NCBI GenBank assembly: GCA_002470605.1
Contig: DKND01000076.1
Location: 10,635 to 17,751 of the forward strand
Length of the DNA: 7,117 bases
Direction of reading: 5' to 3'
From: Opitutia bacterium UBA7397
GTDB lineage: Bacteria > Verrucomicrobiota > Verrucomicrobiia > Opitutales > UBA953
Every line of letters begins with the position of its first letter. The stretch's first letter is position 1. The position numbers and the translations under genes were made by a program. Below, piece by piece: positions 1 through 6,262 of the stretch. The notes under the pieces are model-generated. The model did no database searches. It was not told where the DNA came from and was given only the letters and a program-made list of their open reading frames with translations.

Positions 1-350
1 TCGGGCTCTTTCAATTGATCGCCCCACCCCAGGATTCTTGCCTGAGCGCCATGAAACTCAGCCTTAGTCTTATCTCCTCGCTCCATCCAAATGCGGGAGA
101 GCGAGGTGTGAATATGAATATCTTTAGGTCGAAGCCCCAGGGCTTGCTCCCCTGCCGCTAAGGCCTCGTCGTATTGACGCAGCGCGAAATGGACCTCGGC
201 TTTCGCCAACCAGGCTTCGAAACAATTCGCATCCAAGGCGACGGCGGCGGTCAGCTTCGACAAGGCAGCCGTTTCGTCGCCGAGGGCAAAATCAAAGGCA
301 GCCTCCTCCGCCAAGGCCAAGGCGCGATTTACGGGTGAGTCAGAATCCAT
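1..350 (-). CDS. Small tetratricopeptide repeat (TPR) protein, 3' end cut off by the window edge
   Basis: An open frame starts at the ATG whose complement is 348-350 and runs without a stop for 116 codons to the left edge, so the C-terminus is missing. Residues 43-76 form a clear 34-residue TPR unit: W47, A51, L57, Y60, A63, A70, L71 and P75 sit at the expected spacing. Residues about 13-42 look like a degenerate preceding repeat, and 77-107 like a following one that ends in an A-rich helix. There is no signal peptide or membrane segment, so a cytoplasmic protein is expected. TPRs are protein-interaction scaffolds, and no enzymatic function can be assigned. The gene diverges from the aminopeptidase gene, with 85 bases between the starts. 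From memory, Opitutae carry short stand-alone TPR proteins of this type, and the remaining missing part may be small. The TPR identity is seen in the sequence; the partner and role are unknown. Confidence 0.85.
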   Translation of the reverse strand, partial: MDSDSPVNRALALAEEAAFDFALGDETAALSKLTAAVALDANCFEAWLAKAEVHFALRQYDEALAAGEQALGLRPKDIHIHTSLSRIWMERGDKTKAEFHGAQARILGWGDQLKEP

Positions 351-435
351 CCGTCCACGCTGAAGGTTGCGAAGAAGTCCGCAAGCGCTCCTTTCACGCT
401 TGGAAAGCCCGGATGGCATCGCAAGTTAGCCCTTC
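351..435. promoter_or_regulatory. Divergent intergenic region with repeated CGCAAG words and inverted repeats
   Basis: These 85 bases separate the starts of the TPR gene (leftward) and the aminopeptidase gene (rightward), so promoters for both should lie here. A perfect 6-base inverted repeat is seen: CAAGCG at 382-387 and CGCTTG at 397-402, with 9 bases between. An overlapping pair is TTGCG at 367-371 and CGCAA at 380-384. A further CGCAAG lies at 420-425, and CTTTC (391-395) pairs with GAAAG (403-407). No convincing -35/-10 pair was found on either strand. An operator role is inference only; short inverted repeats of this size also occur by chance. Confidence 0.35.
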
Positions 436-1554
436 ATGGATCCACGATTCGGACAGCTGGCCAAAGTCCTTTGCGGCTTTTCTACTCGCCTTAAAAAAGG
501 CGAGAACGTGCTCATCGATGCTTTTGATATTCCGGAGGAGTTCGTCCTAGCGCTCGTCCGCGCCGTCCGGGCTTGCGGCGCCACGCCCATGGTCAACCTC
601 CACCGGGCCCGCGTAAGCCGCGAAATGGTCCTCGGGGCCACCCCAGCGCAACTCAAACTCGCGCGCGACCATGAACTCGCGCGCATGAAAAAGATGCAGG
701 CGTACATCGCCGTGCGCGGTTCTGAAAACATCTTTGAAGGCAGCGACATCCCCAGCGACAAAGCGAAGCTCCAAGGCGAATTCATGCGGCCAGTACTCGA
801 CTGGCGCGTCAATAAGACCAAATGGGTCGTCCTCCGATGGCCGACCGCTTCGATGGCCCAGCAGGCAAAAATGAGCACCGAAGGATTTGCCGATTTTTAC
901 TTCCGGGTCTGCACCTTGGATTATTCGCGCATGATCCCTGGCATGGCTGCCTTGAAGAAGGCCATGGAAGCCACGGACCAGGTGCACATTACCAGCCCAG
1001 GCACGGATCTGAAATTCTCGATCAAAGGCATGAATGCGGTTCCTTGCGGCGGAGAATATAACATTCCCGACGGCGAAGTCTTCACCGCACCGATCAAGGA
1101 CTCCGTCAACGGCGTCCTCCAATATAACTGCGCGACCGTCTATAGCGGCACCTCTTTCGAAAACATCCGCTTGGTCTTCAAAAAAGGTCAGATTGTCGAA
1201 GCGACTTCGAACAATACGAAGCGTCTCAATGAGATCCTCGATACCGACGGCGGCGCCCGCTTCATCGGCGAATTCGCCATCGGCTTTAATCCGCATATCC
1301 TCAACCCGATGCAGGACATTCTGTTCGACGAAAAGATTGCCGGTTCTTTCCACTTCACCCCTGGCAAATGCTATGAAACGACCGACAACGGCAACCACTC
1401 CTCCATCCACTGGGACATGGTCTGCATCCAGCGCCCCGAATACGGCGGCGGGGAAATTCGTTTCGACGGCAAAGTCATCCGCAAAGACGGCATCTTCCTC
1501 CCTAAACCTCTCCAAAAATTGAACCCTTCATACCTCCTCGGTAAGGCCCGCTAA
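436..1554 (+). CDS. M29-family (thermophilic-type) metallo-aminopeptidase
   Basis: A 372-residue cytoplasmic exopeptidase of the M29 family (AmpS/PepS/aminopeptidase T type), which removes N-terminal amino acids from peptides using a two-metal centre. The N-terminal domain (about 1-180) has the usual GENVLID strand (22-28) and a 'GATPMV' strand start (48-53). The catalytic domain carries the signature GGEYNIPDGEVFTAP (205-219). Candidate metal or catalytic residues in family order are E214, E279 (GEFAIG), H306 (GSFHFTPG), Y313, H325 and D327 (IHWDM). No signal peptide or membrane helix is present. The protein is somewhat shorter than the roughly 400-residue family members I know, mainly between Y313 and the HWD motif, but every expected ligand has a counterpart. 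The start is fixed because an in-frame TAG lies at 427-429, only two codons upstream; no Shine-Dalgarno sequence precedes the ATG. The pseudouridine synthase gene follows after one base, so the two are probably co-transcribed. Family assignment is firm; substrate preference cannot be read from the sequence. Confidence 0.93.
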   Translation: MDPRFGQLAKVLCGFSTRLKKGENVLIDAFDIPEEFVLALVRAVRACGATPMVNLHRARVSREMVLGATPAQLKLARDHELARMKKMQAYIAVRGSENIFEGSDIPSDKAKLQGEFMRPVLDWRVNKTKWVVLRWPTASMAQQAKMSTEGFADFYFRVCTLDYSRMIPGMAALKKAMEATDQVHITSPGTDLKFSIKGMNAVPCGGEYNIPDGEVFTAPIKDSVNGVLQYNCATVYSGTSFENIRLVFKKGQIVEATSNNTKRLNEILDTDGGARFIGEFAIGFNPHILNPMQDILFDEKIAGSFHFTPGKCYETTDNGNHSSIHWDMVCIQRPEYGGGEIRFDGKVIRKDGIFLPKPLQKLNPSYLLGKAR

Positions 1555-1555
1555 G

Positions 1556-2674
1556 ATGGCCAACCAAAAAAAGCCCAAGAAGCCTAAGCCGACGCGCAAA
1601 GGGTCGCGCCCACAGGCCCGCACCCTCAAAGCGTTGAAGCGTAAAGACAAACCGGCGCCGCATATTCCCTATGCCGCCCGGCCCGCGAAAGCTCCCCTTG
1701 AAGAAAATCGCCCCGACGAAATCGTCACCACTCGCGTCCCCGATGAAGTCGAGCCCGCGCGAGCGGATAAGATCGTCTCGACGCTGCTGGACGGGGTCAG
1801 TCGTTCGCGGGTACAAAAAGCCCTCGATCTCGGTATGGTCAAGGTCAACGGCGTCGCCGCTGACCGTCGCACGGTCATCAAACCCGGCGACCATATCGAA
1901 GTCGCCCTCCCCTCCCCAGGCGAACCAACCGCCCGTCCGGTCAAGATGGCCCTCGAAGTTCTTTTCGAAGACGCCCACCTGATCGCGATTAACAAACCTG
2001 CAGGCTTGCTCACGCACCCCGTACAAGGTTCTGACGAAGTTTCCGTCGTACACGGACTGCTCCATTACACCAAAGGAAAACTGGCTCCGGCCGGCGGCGC
2101 GCCGCGTCCCGGCGTCGTCCATCGCCTCGACCGTGAAACCTCGGGCGTGATCGTCCTGGCCAAGACTGACAAAGCCTACCACGCCCTCGTTGCGCAATTC
2201 GCCCAACGGACGGCTCAGAAAGAATACCTCGCCCTGGTCGACAAGGCCCCGCGCCTGCTTTCTGGCATCATCGAAGCCAAGATCGATCGTCACCGTACCG
2301 TACGCGTCCGTATGGCCGTCCGCGAAGACGGACGCGATGCCGTGACCGAATGGCGCGTCGAAGAAAAATATGCCACCGATGCGGCGCTCGTCCGTGCCTT
2401 CCCTCACACCGGCCGCACCCACCAGATCCGCGTGCACTTGGCACACCTCGGCCACGCCATCCTCGGCGACCGGACGTATGGAAAATTTGATATCCCGACC
2501 TATACCGGTTGGCCCATGCCTCGCGTCATGCTCCACGCGCACCGCCTGACCTTAACGCATCCCCAGACCGGCAAGCCGCTCACGATCTCGGTTGAGCCAC
2601 CGAAAGACTTTAAAGAGCTCCAAGAGTGGCTGGCCAAAAAGTTCGGGCGTAAGGCCTACCTGTTGCCCGCCTAA
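1556..2674 (+). CDS. RluA-family pseudouridine synthase with S4 domain and basic N-terminal tail
   Basis: A 372-residue enzyme that isomerises specific uridines to pseudouridine in structured RNA, probably 23S rRNA. Residues 1-50 are a Lys/Arg/Pro-rich, probably disordered tail. Residues about 67-118 form an S4 RNA-binding domain (SRSRVQKALDLGMVKVNG at 82-99). The catalytic domain follows: motif I around LIAINKPAGLLTHP (142-155), motif II HRLDRETSG (189-197) with catalytic D192, and motif III AFPHTGRTHQIRVHLAHLGH (281-300) followed by GDRTYG (304-309). The C-terminal strand LHAHRLTLTHP (326-336) is also typical. The S4 domain places it with RluC/RluD-like rather than RluA-like members, but the target uridine cannot be decided, so no gene symbol is given. 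The ATG lies one base after the aminopeptidase stop, with only a weak TAAGG upstream. The gene ends 15 bases from the convergent sulfatase gene, with no clear hairpin terminator between them. Family call is firm; target is open. Confidence 0.95.
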   Translation: MANQKKPKKPKPTRKGSRPQARTLKALKRKDKPAPHIPYAARPAKAPLEENRPDEIVTTRVPDEVEPARADKIVSTLLDGVSRSRVQKALDLGMVKVNGVAADRRTVIKPGDHIEVALPSPGEPTARPVKMALEVLFEDAHLIAINKPAGLLTHPVQGSDEVSVVHGLLHYTKGKLAPAGGAPRPGVVHRLDRETSGVIVLAKTDKAYHALVAQFAQRTAQKEYLALVDKAPRLLSGIIEAKIDRHRTVRVRMAVREDGRDAVTEWRVEEKYATDAALVRAFPHTGRTHQIRVHLAHLGHAILGDRTYGKFDIPTYTGWPMPRVMLHAHRLTLTHPQTGKPLTISVEPPKDFKELQEWLAKKFGRKAYLLPA

Positions 2675-2689
2675 GACCTCAGAGGCCCC

Positions 2690-4114
2690 TCAGAAGCCTT
2701 TGTCACCTGGCTTGGGGACCTTCTTGGGGGCTAACCATTCGCTTGGCTCGATGGTCTTGGCCGTGAGTGGGTCGGCGTCGCCATCAGCTTGCATCTCTTC
2801 ACCAAGTTTCGCGAGCATCTGCTTAACTCTTTCGGCCTGCTCCGAAGCCGCCGACAGGTCATTGAGTTCATACGGATCGGCCTGAAGGTCGAAGAGCTGC
2901 GTACGGTTGATGTGCGGGTATCGTATCAGTTTCCATCGGCCGTCGTTCAGCGCCTTCTGGAGGGACTTATAGCCGAACATTAGGAACGGGCGGGCGGGCT
3001 GGGACGGATTCTTAAGGACGGCCGAGAACTCGCGTCCCTGAGAATCCTTCGGCGCCGCGACGCCGCAGAGTTTGCCCAGCGTGGGCATGACGTCGAAGAG
3101 GTAGCACATCGCATCTGACCGACAATCGGCGGCAACTCCCGGACCGGCGATGATCAGCGGCACCCGAATCGAGTGCTCATAAAGATTCTGCTTACCGATG
3201 AGGCCGTGCGAACCGCGAGCCACCCCGGAATCAGCCGAAAAAACGATGAGGGTATTAGCGGCGTAGGGCGACCCATCGACGGCATCAAGGATGCGGCCGA
3301 CCTGGACGTCCAGGAAGCTGATGTAGCGATAATACTCGGAAATCATCTCCTTCACTTCGGCCTCCTTGCGCGGCCACTTCAAGAGCTGCTCGTCACGAAC
3401 GACCATTTCGCCGTTATTGAATGGATGCTGTGGCAGGAAGTTAGGCGGCAGCGGAATCGAAGCGATGTCGTAAGTTACTGGGAAGCCGTCGGGAACGATA
3501 TGCGGGTCATGCGGACCATCAAAGGCAAGGTAGGAGAAGAACGGCTTCGAACCGTCCTGAGACTTCAAGAACGCCAGGGTCTGGTCCGTCGCCTCTTCGC
3601 AAAGATGCTTCGGAGAGATCTTAGCCGGAGTCAGCTTACCCGTCGGCAACATGTCGCTAGTCGGGGCTTTCATAGGATTGGCCATACCACCCACGAAGAG
3701 CGCCTTGGCCTGCTGGAAGGACTTCGGCAAGGAGGGCGGACCATTATGCCACTTGCCGGCGGCGAAGGTTACATAGCCAGCTGCGCCAAAAGCATGCGGC
3801 CAAGTTTCATGCTTCAAAAGCTTTTCGTCGATCTGGGCCAACGAACGGCCCGAAAGCAACATGGCGCGCGAGGGCACGCACGTTGCCCCTCCGTTGCCGC
3901 CCTGCATATAGGCGTGGGCGAAAGAAACGCCGCGCTTGACCAGTCGATCCAAGTTCGGCGTCTTGATGACGGGATTCCCTAAGGCCGAGATGGTATCAGC
4001 CCTCTGGTCGTCGGCAAAGATGAAGACAACGTTAGGCGGAGACACCGGAGCGGCCCGCAAAGAACTCAGCACCAAAAATAAAATTAGAAAAGCTGCTCGA
4101 GGGAATCGCATCAT
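2690..4114 (-). CDS. Exported C-type (formylglycine) sulfatase
   Basis: A 474-residue sulfatase that hydrolyses sulfate esters, probably in the periplasm or outside the cell. Residues 1-21 look like a Sec signal peptide: MMRFPR, then the hydrophobic run AAFLILFLVLSSL, with cleavage likely near A21. Core motifs are VVFIFADDQ with calcium-binding D35-D36, CVPSRAMLLSGR (79-90), GKWH (K121, H123), GPHDPH (H202, H205), FSADSG (D295-S296), SHGLIGK (H303, K308) and the C-terminal WKLIRYPH...LFDLQADPYE. C79 in C-x-P-S-R is the residue matured to formylglycine by FGE or anSME, neither encoded here. S296 replaces the Asn or His usual beside the last calcium-binding Asp. I start at the first of two adjacent ATGs (4112-4114); the frame can be extended to a TTG at 4171 overlapping the transporter stop, but that would put 19 residues before a normal signal peptide. 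The gene is last in a leftward unit, 53 bases behind the transporter. The substrate is unknown; such proteins are often labelled choline or aryl sulfatase without proof. Confidence 0.93.
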   Translation of the reverse strand: MMRFPRAAFLILFLVLSSLRAAPVSPPNVVFIFADDQRADTISALGNPVIKTPNLDRLVKRGVSFAHAYMQGGNGGATCVPSRAMLLSGRSLAQIDEKLLKHETWPHAFGAAGYVTFAAGKWHNGPPSLPKSFQQAKALFVGGMANPMKAPTSDMLPTGKLTPAKISPKHLCEEATDQTLAFLKSQDGSKPFFSYLAFDGPHDPHIVPDGFPVTYDIASIPLPPNFLPQHPFNNGEMVVRDEQLLKWPRKEAEVKEMISEYYRYISFLDVQVGRILDAVDGSPYAANTLIVFSADSGVARGSHGLIGKQNLYEHSIRVPLIIAGPGVAADCRSDAMCYLFDVMPTLGKLCGVAAPKDSQGREFSAVLKNPSQPARPFLMFGYKSLQKALNDGRWKLIRYPHINRTQLFDLQADPYELNDLSAASEQAERVKQMLAKLGEEMQADGDADPLTAKTIEPSEWLAPKKVPKPGDKGF

Positions 4115-4167
4115 AAAGGGGTGATTTAGCTGTAGTTTACGTTGGGGCTTTGTAAATCGGCACTTGG

Positions 4168-5085
4168 TCAATCAATGCGTCCATGATGCCCGTCCTGCTT
4201 CCGGTGTTCGGGGGCATCAGGCTCGACATGGACTAAGACGGCCACGACCTCAGGGTGCAGCCTTAAGATGTTCGATTTAATCTGGCCGGCAATCGCATGA
4301 CCCTCGGCGACCGTTGCTGTCTCCGCGACTTGCAGATGAAAATCGACTTCGAAACGGTCGCCTAAACGACGGGCCCGGAAAGCATGGAATCCTTTAGCGC
4401 CAGGGACTTCTAAAATATGTTCGCTCAAATCCTTCAGCACCGTCGCCGCAGGAGCGGTATCGATTAGATCCTCGCAGGCCGCCTTGAAAAGCCGGATACC
4501 TTCCGAACCCAACCAACCTGCGAGCACCAAGCCGACGACTTTATCCACCGCGACCCACGCGGGGTAAACGTTGGCGATCAGCACGGCGATCAGCGCGAGC
4601 AATGAAGCTACGGCGTCTGCCCGATGATCGGTCGCGCTCGCCATGAGCAACCGCGACCCGAGACGCTCCGCCTGCCGCCGGGCATAGCGGTAAAATCCTT
4701 CCTTTAAAAGCAGCGCGATACCAGCGACCCAGGCGGCCGCTAGGCCTGGAGGCTGGGTTTTTTCTTCATGCATCAGCCCGTGCAGGGAAGTCCAAGCCAG
4801 GCCGACACAGAAAATAATGACCATCCCAGAAATAAAGAATGTCGCGAGGGTCGAGAAGCGATGGTGGCCGTAAGGATGATCGTCATCCTTAGGTAAGTGT
4901 GCGAAGCGCAGGCCGATGAATGCCGCGATATCGCTGGCGATATCGACCAACGAGTGAATGCCATCAGCTAGCAGAGCCTGCGAGGACGCCAAGAAGCCGA
5001 CCGTAAGCTTGGAAACGGCCAGCAATAGATTCACCCCGAAACTCCAGAGGGTCGTACGCGTGCCTTCTCGTTGCAGGTCGCTCAT
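4168..5085 (-). CDS. Cation diffusion facilitator (CDF) metal/proton antiporter
   Basis: A 305-residue inner-membrane transporter of the CDF family, which exports divalent metals (Zn, Fe, Mn, Co, Cd) in exchange for protons and works as a dimer. Six membrane segments can be placed at about 12-33, 36-60, 80-100, 113-131, 155-172 and 177-195. TM2 carries ADGIHSLVDIASD (40-52) and TM5 carries ATDHRADAVAS (151-161). HPYGHHRFSTLATF (70-83) is the typical loop before TM3. Aligned with the YiiP transport site, the four ligands appear to be H44, D48, D153 and D157. The C-terminal ferredoxin-like domain (about 210-289) has VDFHLQV (H250) and VLVHVEP (H286). The tail has four more His residues (H294, H300, H301 and neighbours in the last 20). 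The start ATG lies one base after the stop of the upstream membrane-protein gene, so the two are very probably co-transcribed. No Shine-Dalgarno sequence is seen. Family firm; metal not assignable. Confidence 0.95.
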   Translation of the reverse strand: MSDLQREGTRTTLWSFGVNLLLAVSKLTVGFLASSQALLADGIHSLVDIASDIAAFIGLRFAHLPKDDDHPYGHHRFSTLATFFISGMVIIFCVGLAWTSLHGLMHEEKTQPPGLAAAWVAGIALLLKEGFYRYARRQAERLGSRLLMASATDHRADAVASLLALIAVLIANVYPAWVAVDKVVGLVLAGWLGSEGIRLFKAACEDLIDTAPAATVLKDLSEHILEVPGAKGFHAFRARRLGDRFEVDFHLQVAETATVAEGHAIAGQIKSNILRLHPEVVAVLVHVEPDAPEHRKQDGHHGRID

Positions 5086-5086
5086 A

Positions 5087-5734
5087 TCATTGCTTGCTGT
5101 TAGCTTTGATCAAATCGGCCTCGGCCTTCCAATCGATTCGTATGAGTTCGGCCGAAGCGACGGCAGCATGCTGGTTTAATCCGCGGACAAGCTCCGGCAA
5201 CTTTCCCCATGGCGCATCTGTGGGAAGGTGTTGCCATTTCGTCAAATTAAGCACGGCCTGATCGGTCTTCCCCGCCACCAATACGGCGACATCGCCGGCA
5301 GGAAGCACGATTTCCGCCGCCTGATGCCCGGGCTTGAGCCGAAGCGCGATGCGATCGGCATAGACGAAATCATAAGCAATGACCGGACCCGCTTCGGCTA
5401 ACGGCGTTCCGGCGGCGTAGGTCTCTGTAATCCAAAGGTATTCTTCAGGTAATTCTCGTCCATCCGGAGCGTAGCGACGACGACCTCCGGTCACAACGGA
5501 CCGGAGCTGCGAGCCATCGGGTTGTCGCGTCACGTTCTCGTACTTCACGTAATGACCATAGAACCCCTTCTGGGTCACGGCATAGTCGTACATCATCCCA
5601 GGCAAGTTAAGCGACTCGCGTACCCGCCGGTGCTGCTCCTTGGCCGGATTACCTTTGTTATTAAGGCCCCAAAGAATGCCCACGCCGAGCAGAGCTCCGA
5701 CCAGAAAGAGGATAAAACGTTCACGCTGTCCCAT
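5087..5734 (-). CDS. Unrecognised membrane-anchored protein, first gene of the CDF-sulfatase unit
   Basis: A 215-residue protein I do not recognise. It has a short charged N-terminus (MGQRER) and one hydrophobic helix (about 7-24, rich in Leu, Gly and Val) that looks like an uncleaved anchor. The remaining 190 residues are soluble and, by the position of charges, probably outside the cytoplasm. The soluble part begins with a Lys/Arg-rich stretch (27-40), then alternates Tyr-rich and hydrophobic strands (48-66, 98-106, 117-133, 141-153), suggesting a beta-rich domain. It ends with a helical segment (179-214). There are no Cys residues and no lipobox. The start ATG (5732-5734) directly precedes the anchor. 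An AGGAG sequence lies 13 bases upstream (complement of 5748-5752), which is farther than optimal. The stop is one base from the CDF gene, so a role in envelope or metal homeostasis is possible but only inferred from position. Confidence 0.8.
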   Translation of the reverse strand: MGQRERFILFLVGALLGVGILWGLNNKGNPAKEQHRRVRESLNLPGMMYDYAVTQKGFYGHYVKYENVTRQPDGSQLRSVVTGGRRRYAPDGRELPEEYLWITETYAAGTPLAEAGPVIAYDFVYADRIALRLKPGHQAAEIVLPAGDVAVLVAGKTDQAVLNLTKWQHLPTDAPWGKLPELVRGLNQHAAVASAELIRIDWKAEADLIKANSKQ

Positions 5735-5844
5735 GCGGGCATCTTCGCTCCTCTCCGCCCTTCGGCAAGGACAACAAACCTGAGCGCCGGCAAAGTCATG
5801 CCTTTGGCGTTGGAAACTCCCCGAAGCTCGTCAAATTCACGGCC
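5735..5844. promoter_or_regulatory. Divergent intergenic region with an imperfect hairpin
   Basis: These 110 bases lie between the starts of the anchored-protein gene (leftward) and the thioesterase gene (rightward) and should hold promoters for both. An imperfect inverted repeat is visible: CGC (5785-5787) and CAAAG (5791-5795) pair with CTTTG (5802-5806) and GCG (5807-5809), leaving a 3-base bulge and a 6-base loop. A TTGACG box on the minus strand (complement of 5829-5834) has no plausible -10 at 16-18 bases. No recognisable regulator site was identified. Promoter content is inferred from the divergent layout. Confidence 0.35.
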
Positions 5845-6252
5845 ATGATTCAGGCTACCGTCGAAACCCGCGTCCGCTTTGCCGAAACCGACGGCATGGG
5901 CGTCACTTATCATGGCAATTACCTCCCTTGGTTTGAAATGGCCCGCGTCGCGCTACTCGACCAACTGGGTTGCCCTTATCGCGAACTTGAAAAAGCCGGC
6001 TACTTTCTACCTGTTCTGGAAACCGGCTTAACCTACCACCAGCCTTCGCATTTCGACGATCGCGTCAGCATCACCGTCACCTTGGCCGAAAAACCCAAAG
6101 CCCGCTTACGCCTAACTTATAAAGTGGAACGCGACCACGAACTGCTCGTCGAGGGCTTTACCGTCCACGCTTTCGTGACGCGCGAAGACTTCAAAGCGAT
6201 CCGCCCGCCGGAAGCCGTCCAAGTCGCCCTGCAACGCGCCTTCGGCCCCTAG
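5845..6252 (+). CDS. YbgC/4HBT-type hotdog-fold acyl-CoA thioesterase
   Basis: A 135-residue cytoplasmic thioesterase of the 4-hydroxybenzoyl-CoA thioesterase (hotdog) superfamily, with length normal for a single hotdog domain. The N-terminal motif RFAETDGMGVTYHGNYLPWF (11-30) matches the YbgC-type signature, with D16 as the expected catalytic Asp, H23 and Y26 as conserved partners and E31 at the start of the central helix region (EMAR). The remainder (about 59-113) provides the antiparallel strands of the hotdog sheet, including the typical TYHQPSHFDDRVSI stretch (63-76). Members cleave acyl-CoA thioesters of varied chain length. In proteobacteria ybgC lies with tol-pal genes, which are absent here. 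No alternative in-frame ATG, GTG or TTG was found just upstream and there is no Shine-Dalgarno sequence. The MBL-fold hydrolase gene follows after 10 bases, so co-transcription is likely. Family firm; substrate unknown. Confidence 0.93.
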   Translation: MIQATVETRVRFAETDGMGVTYHGNYLPWFEMARVALLDQLGCPYRELEKAGYFLPVLETGLTYHQPSHFDDRVSITVTLAEKPKARLRLTYKVERDHELLVEGFTVHAFVTREDFKAIRPPEAVQVALQRAFGP

Positions 6253-6262
6253 GTCTAATCTT

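Noticed and set aside
547..1515. 322-codon open frame on the minus strand opposite the aminopeptidase
   Set aside because: Composition is typical of a frame antisense to GC-rich codons, with no domain pattern. The plus-strand gene has all M29 motifs.
1502..2542. 346-codon open frame on the minus strand opposite the pseudouridine synthase
   Set aside because: It is a shadow of strong codon bias; the plus-strand protein has every RluA motif.
2675..2713. Possible terminator between the convergent pseudouridine synthase and sulfatase genes
   Set aside because: Only short arms (AAGCC 2694-2698 with GGCTT 2709-2713) and direct CCTCAG repeats are seen; there is no T-run, and most of it lies inside the sulfatase gene.
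3173..3982. 269-codon open frame on the plus strand opposite the sulfatase
   Set aside because: No motif or plausible start context, and it lies wholly opposite conserved sulfatase sequence.
4124..4156. Possible promoter for the sulfatase, with TTTACA on the minus strand (complement of 4151-4156)
   Set aside because: No -10-like hexamer occurs at 16-18 bases, and co-transcription with the CDF gene explains expression.
4115..4171. Upstream extension of the sulfatase to a TTG that overlaps the CDF stop
   Set aside because: It would add 19 residues before a normal signal peptide, while the double ATG at 4109-4114 gives a canonical export signal.
5593..5913. 106-codon minus-strand frame across the second divergent intergenic region
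   Set aside because: It overlaps the conserved thioesterase start and the anchored-protein gene in other frames, with no family pattern.
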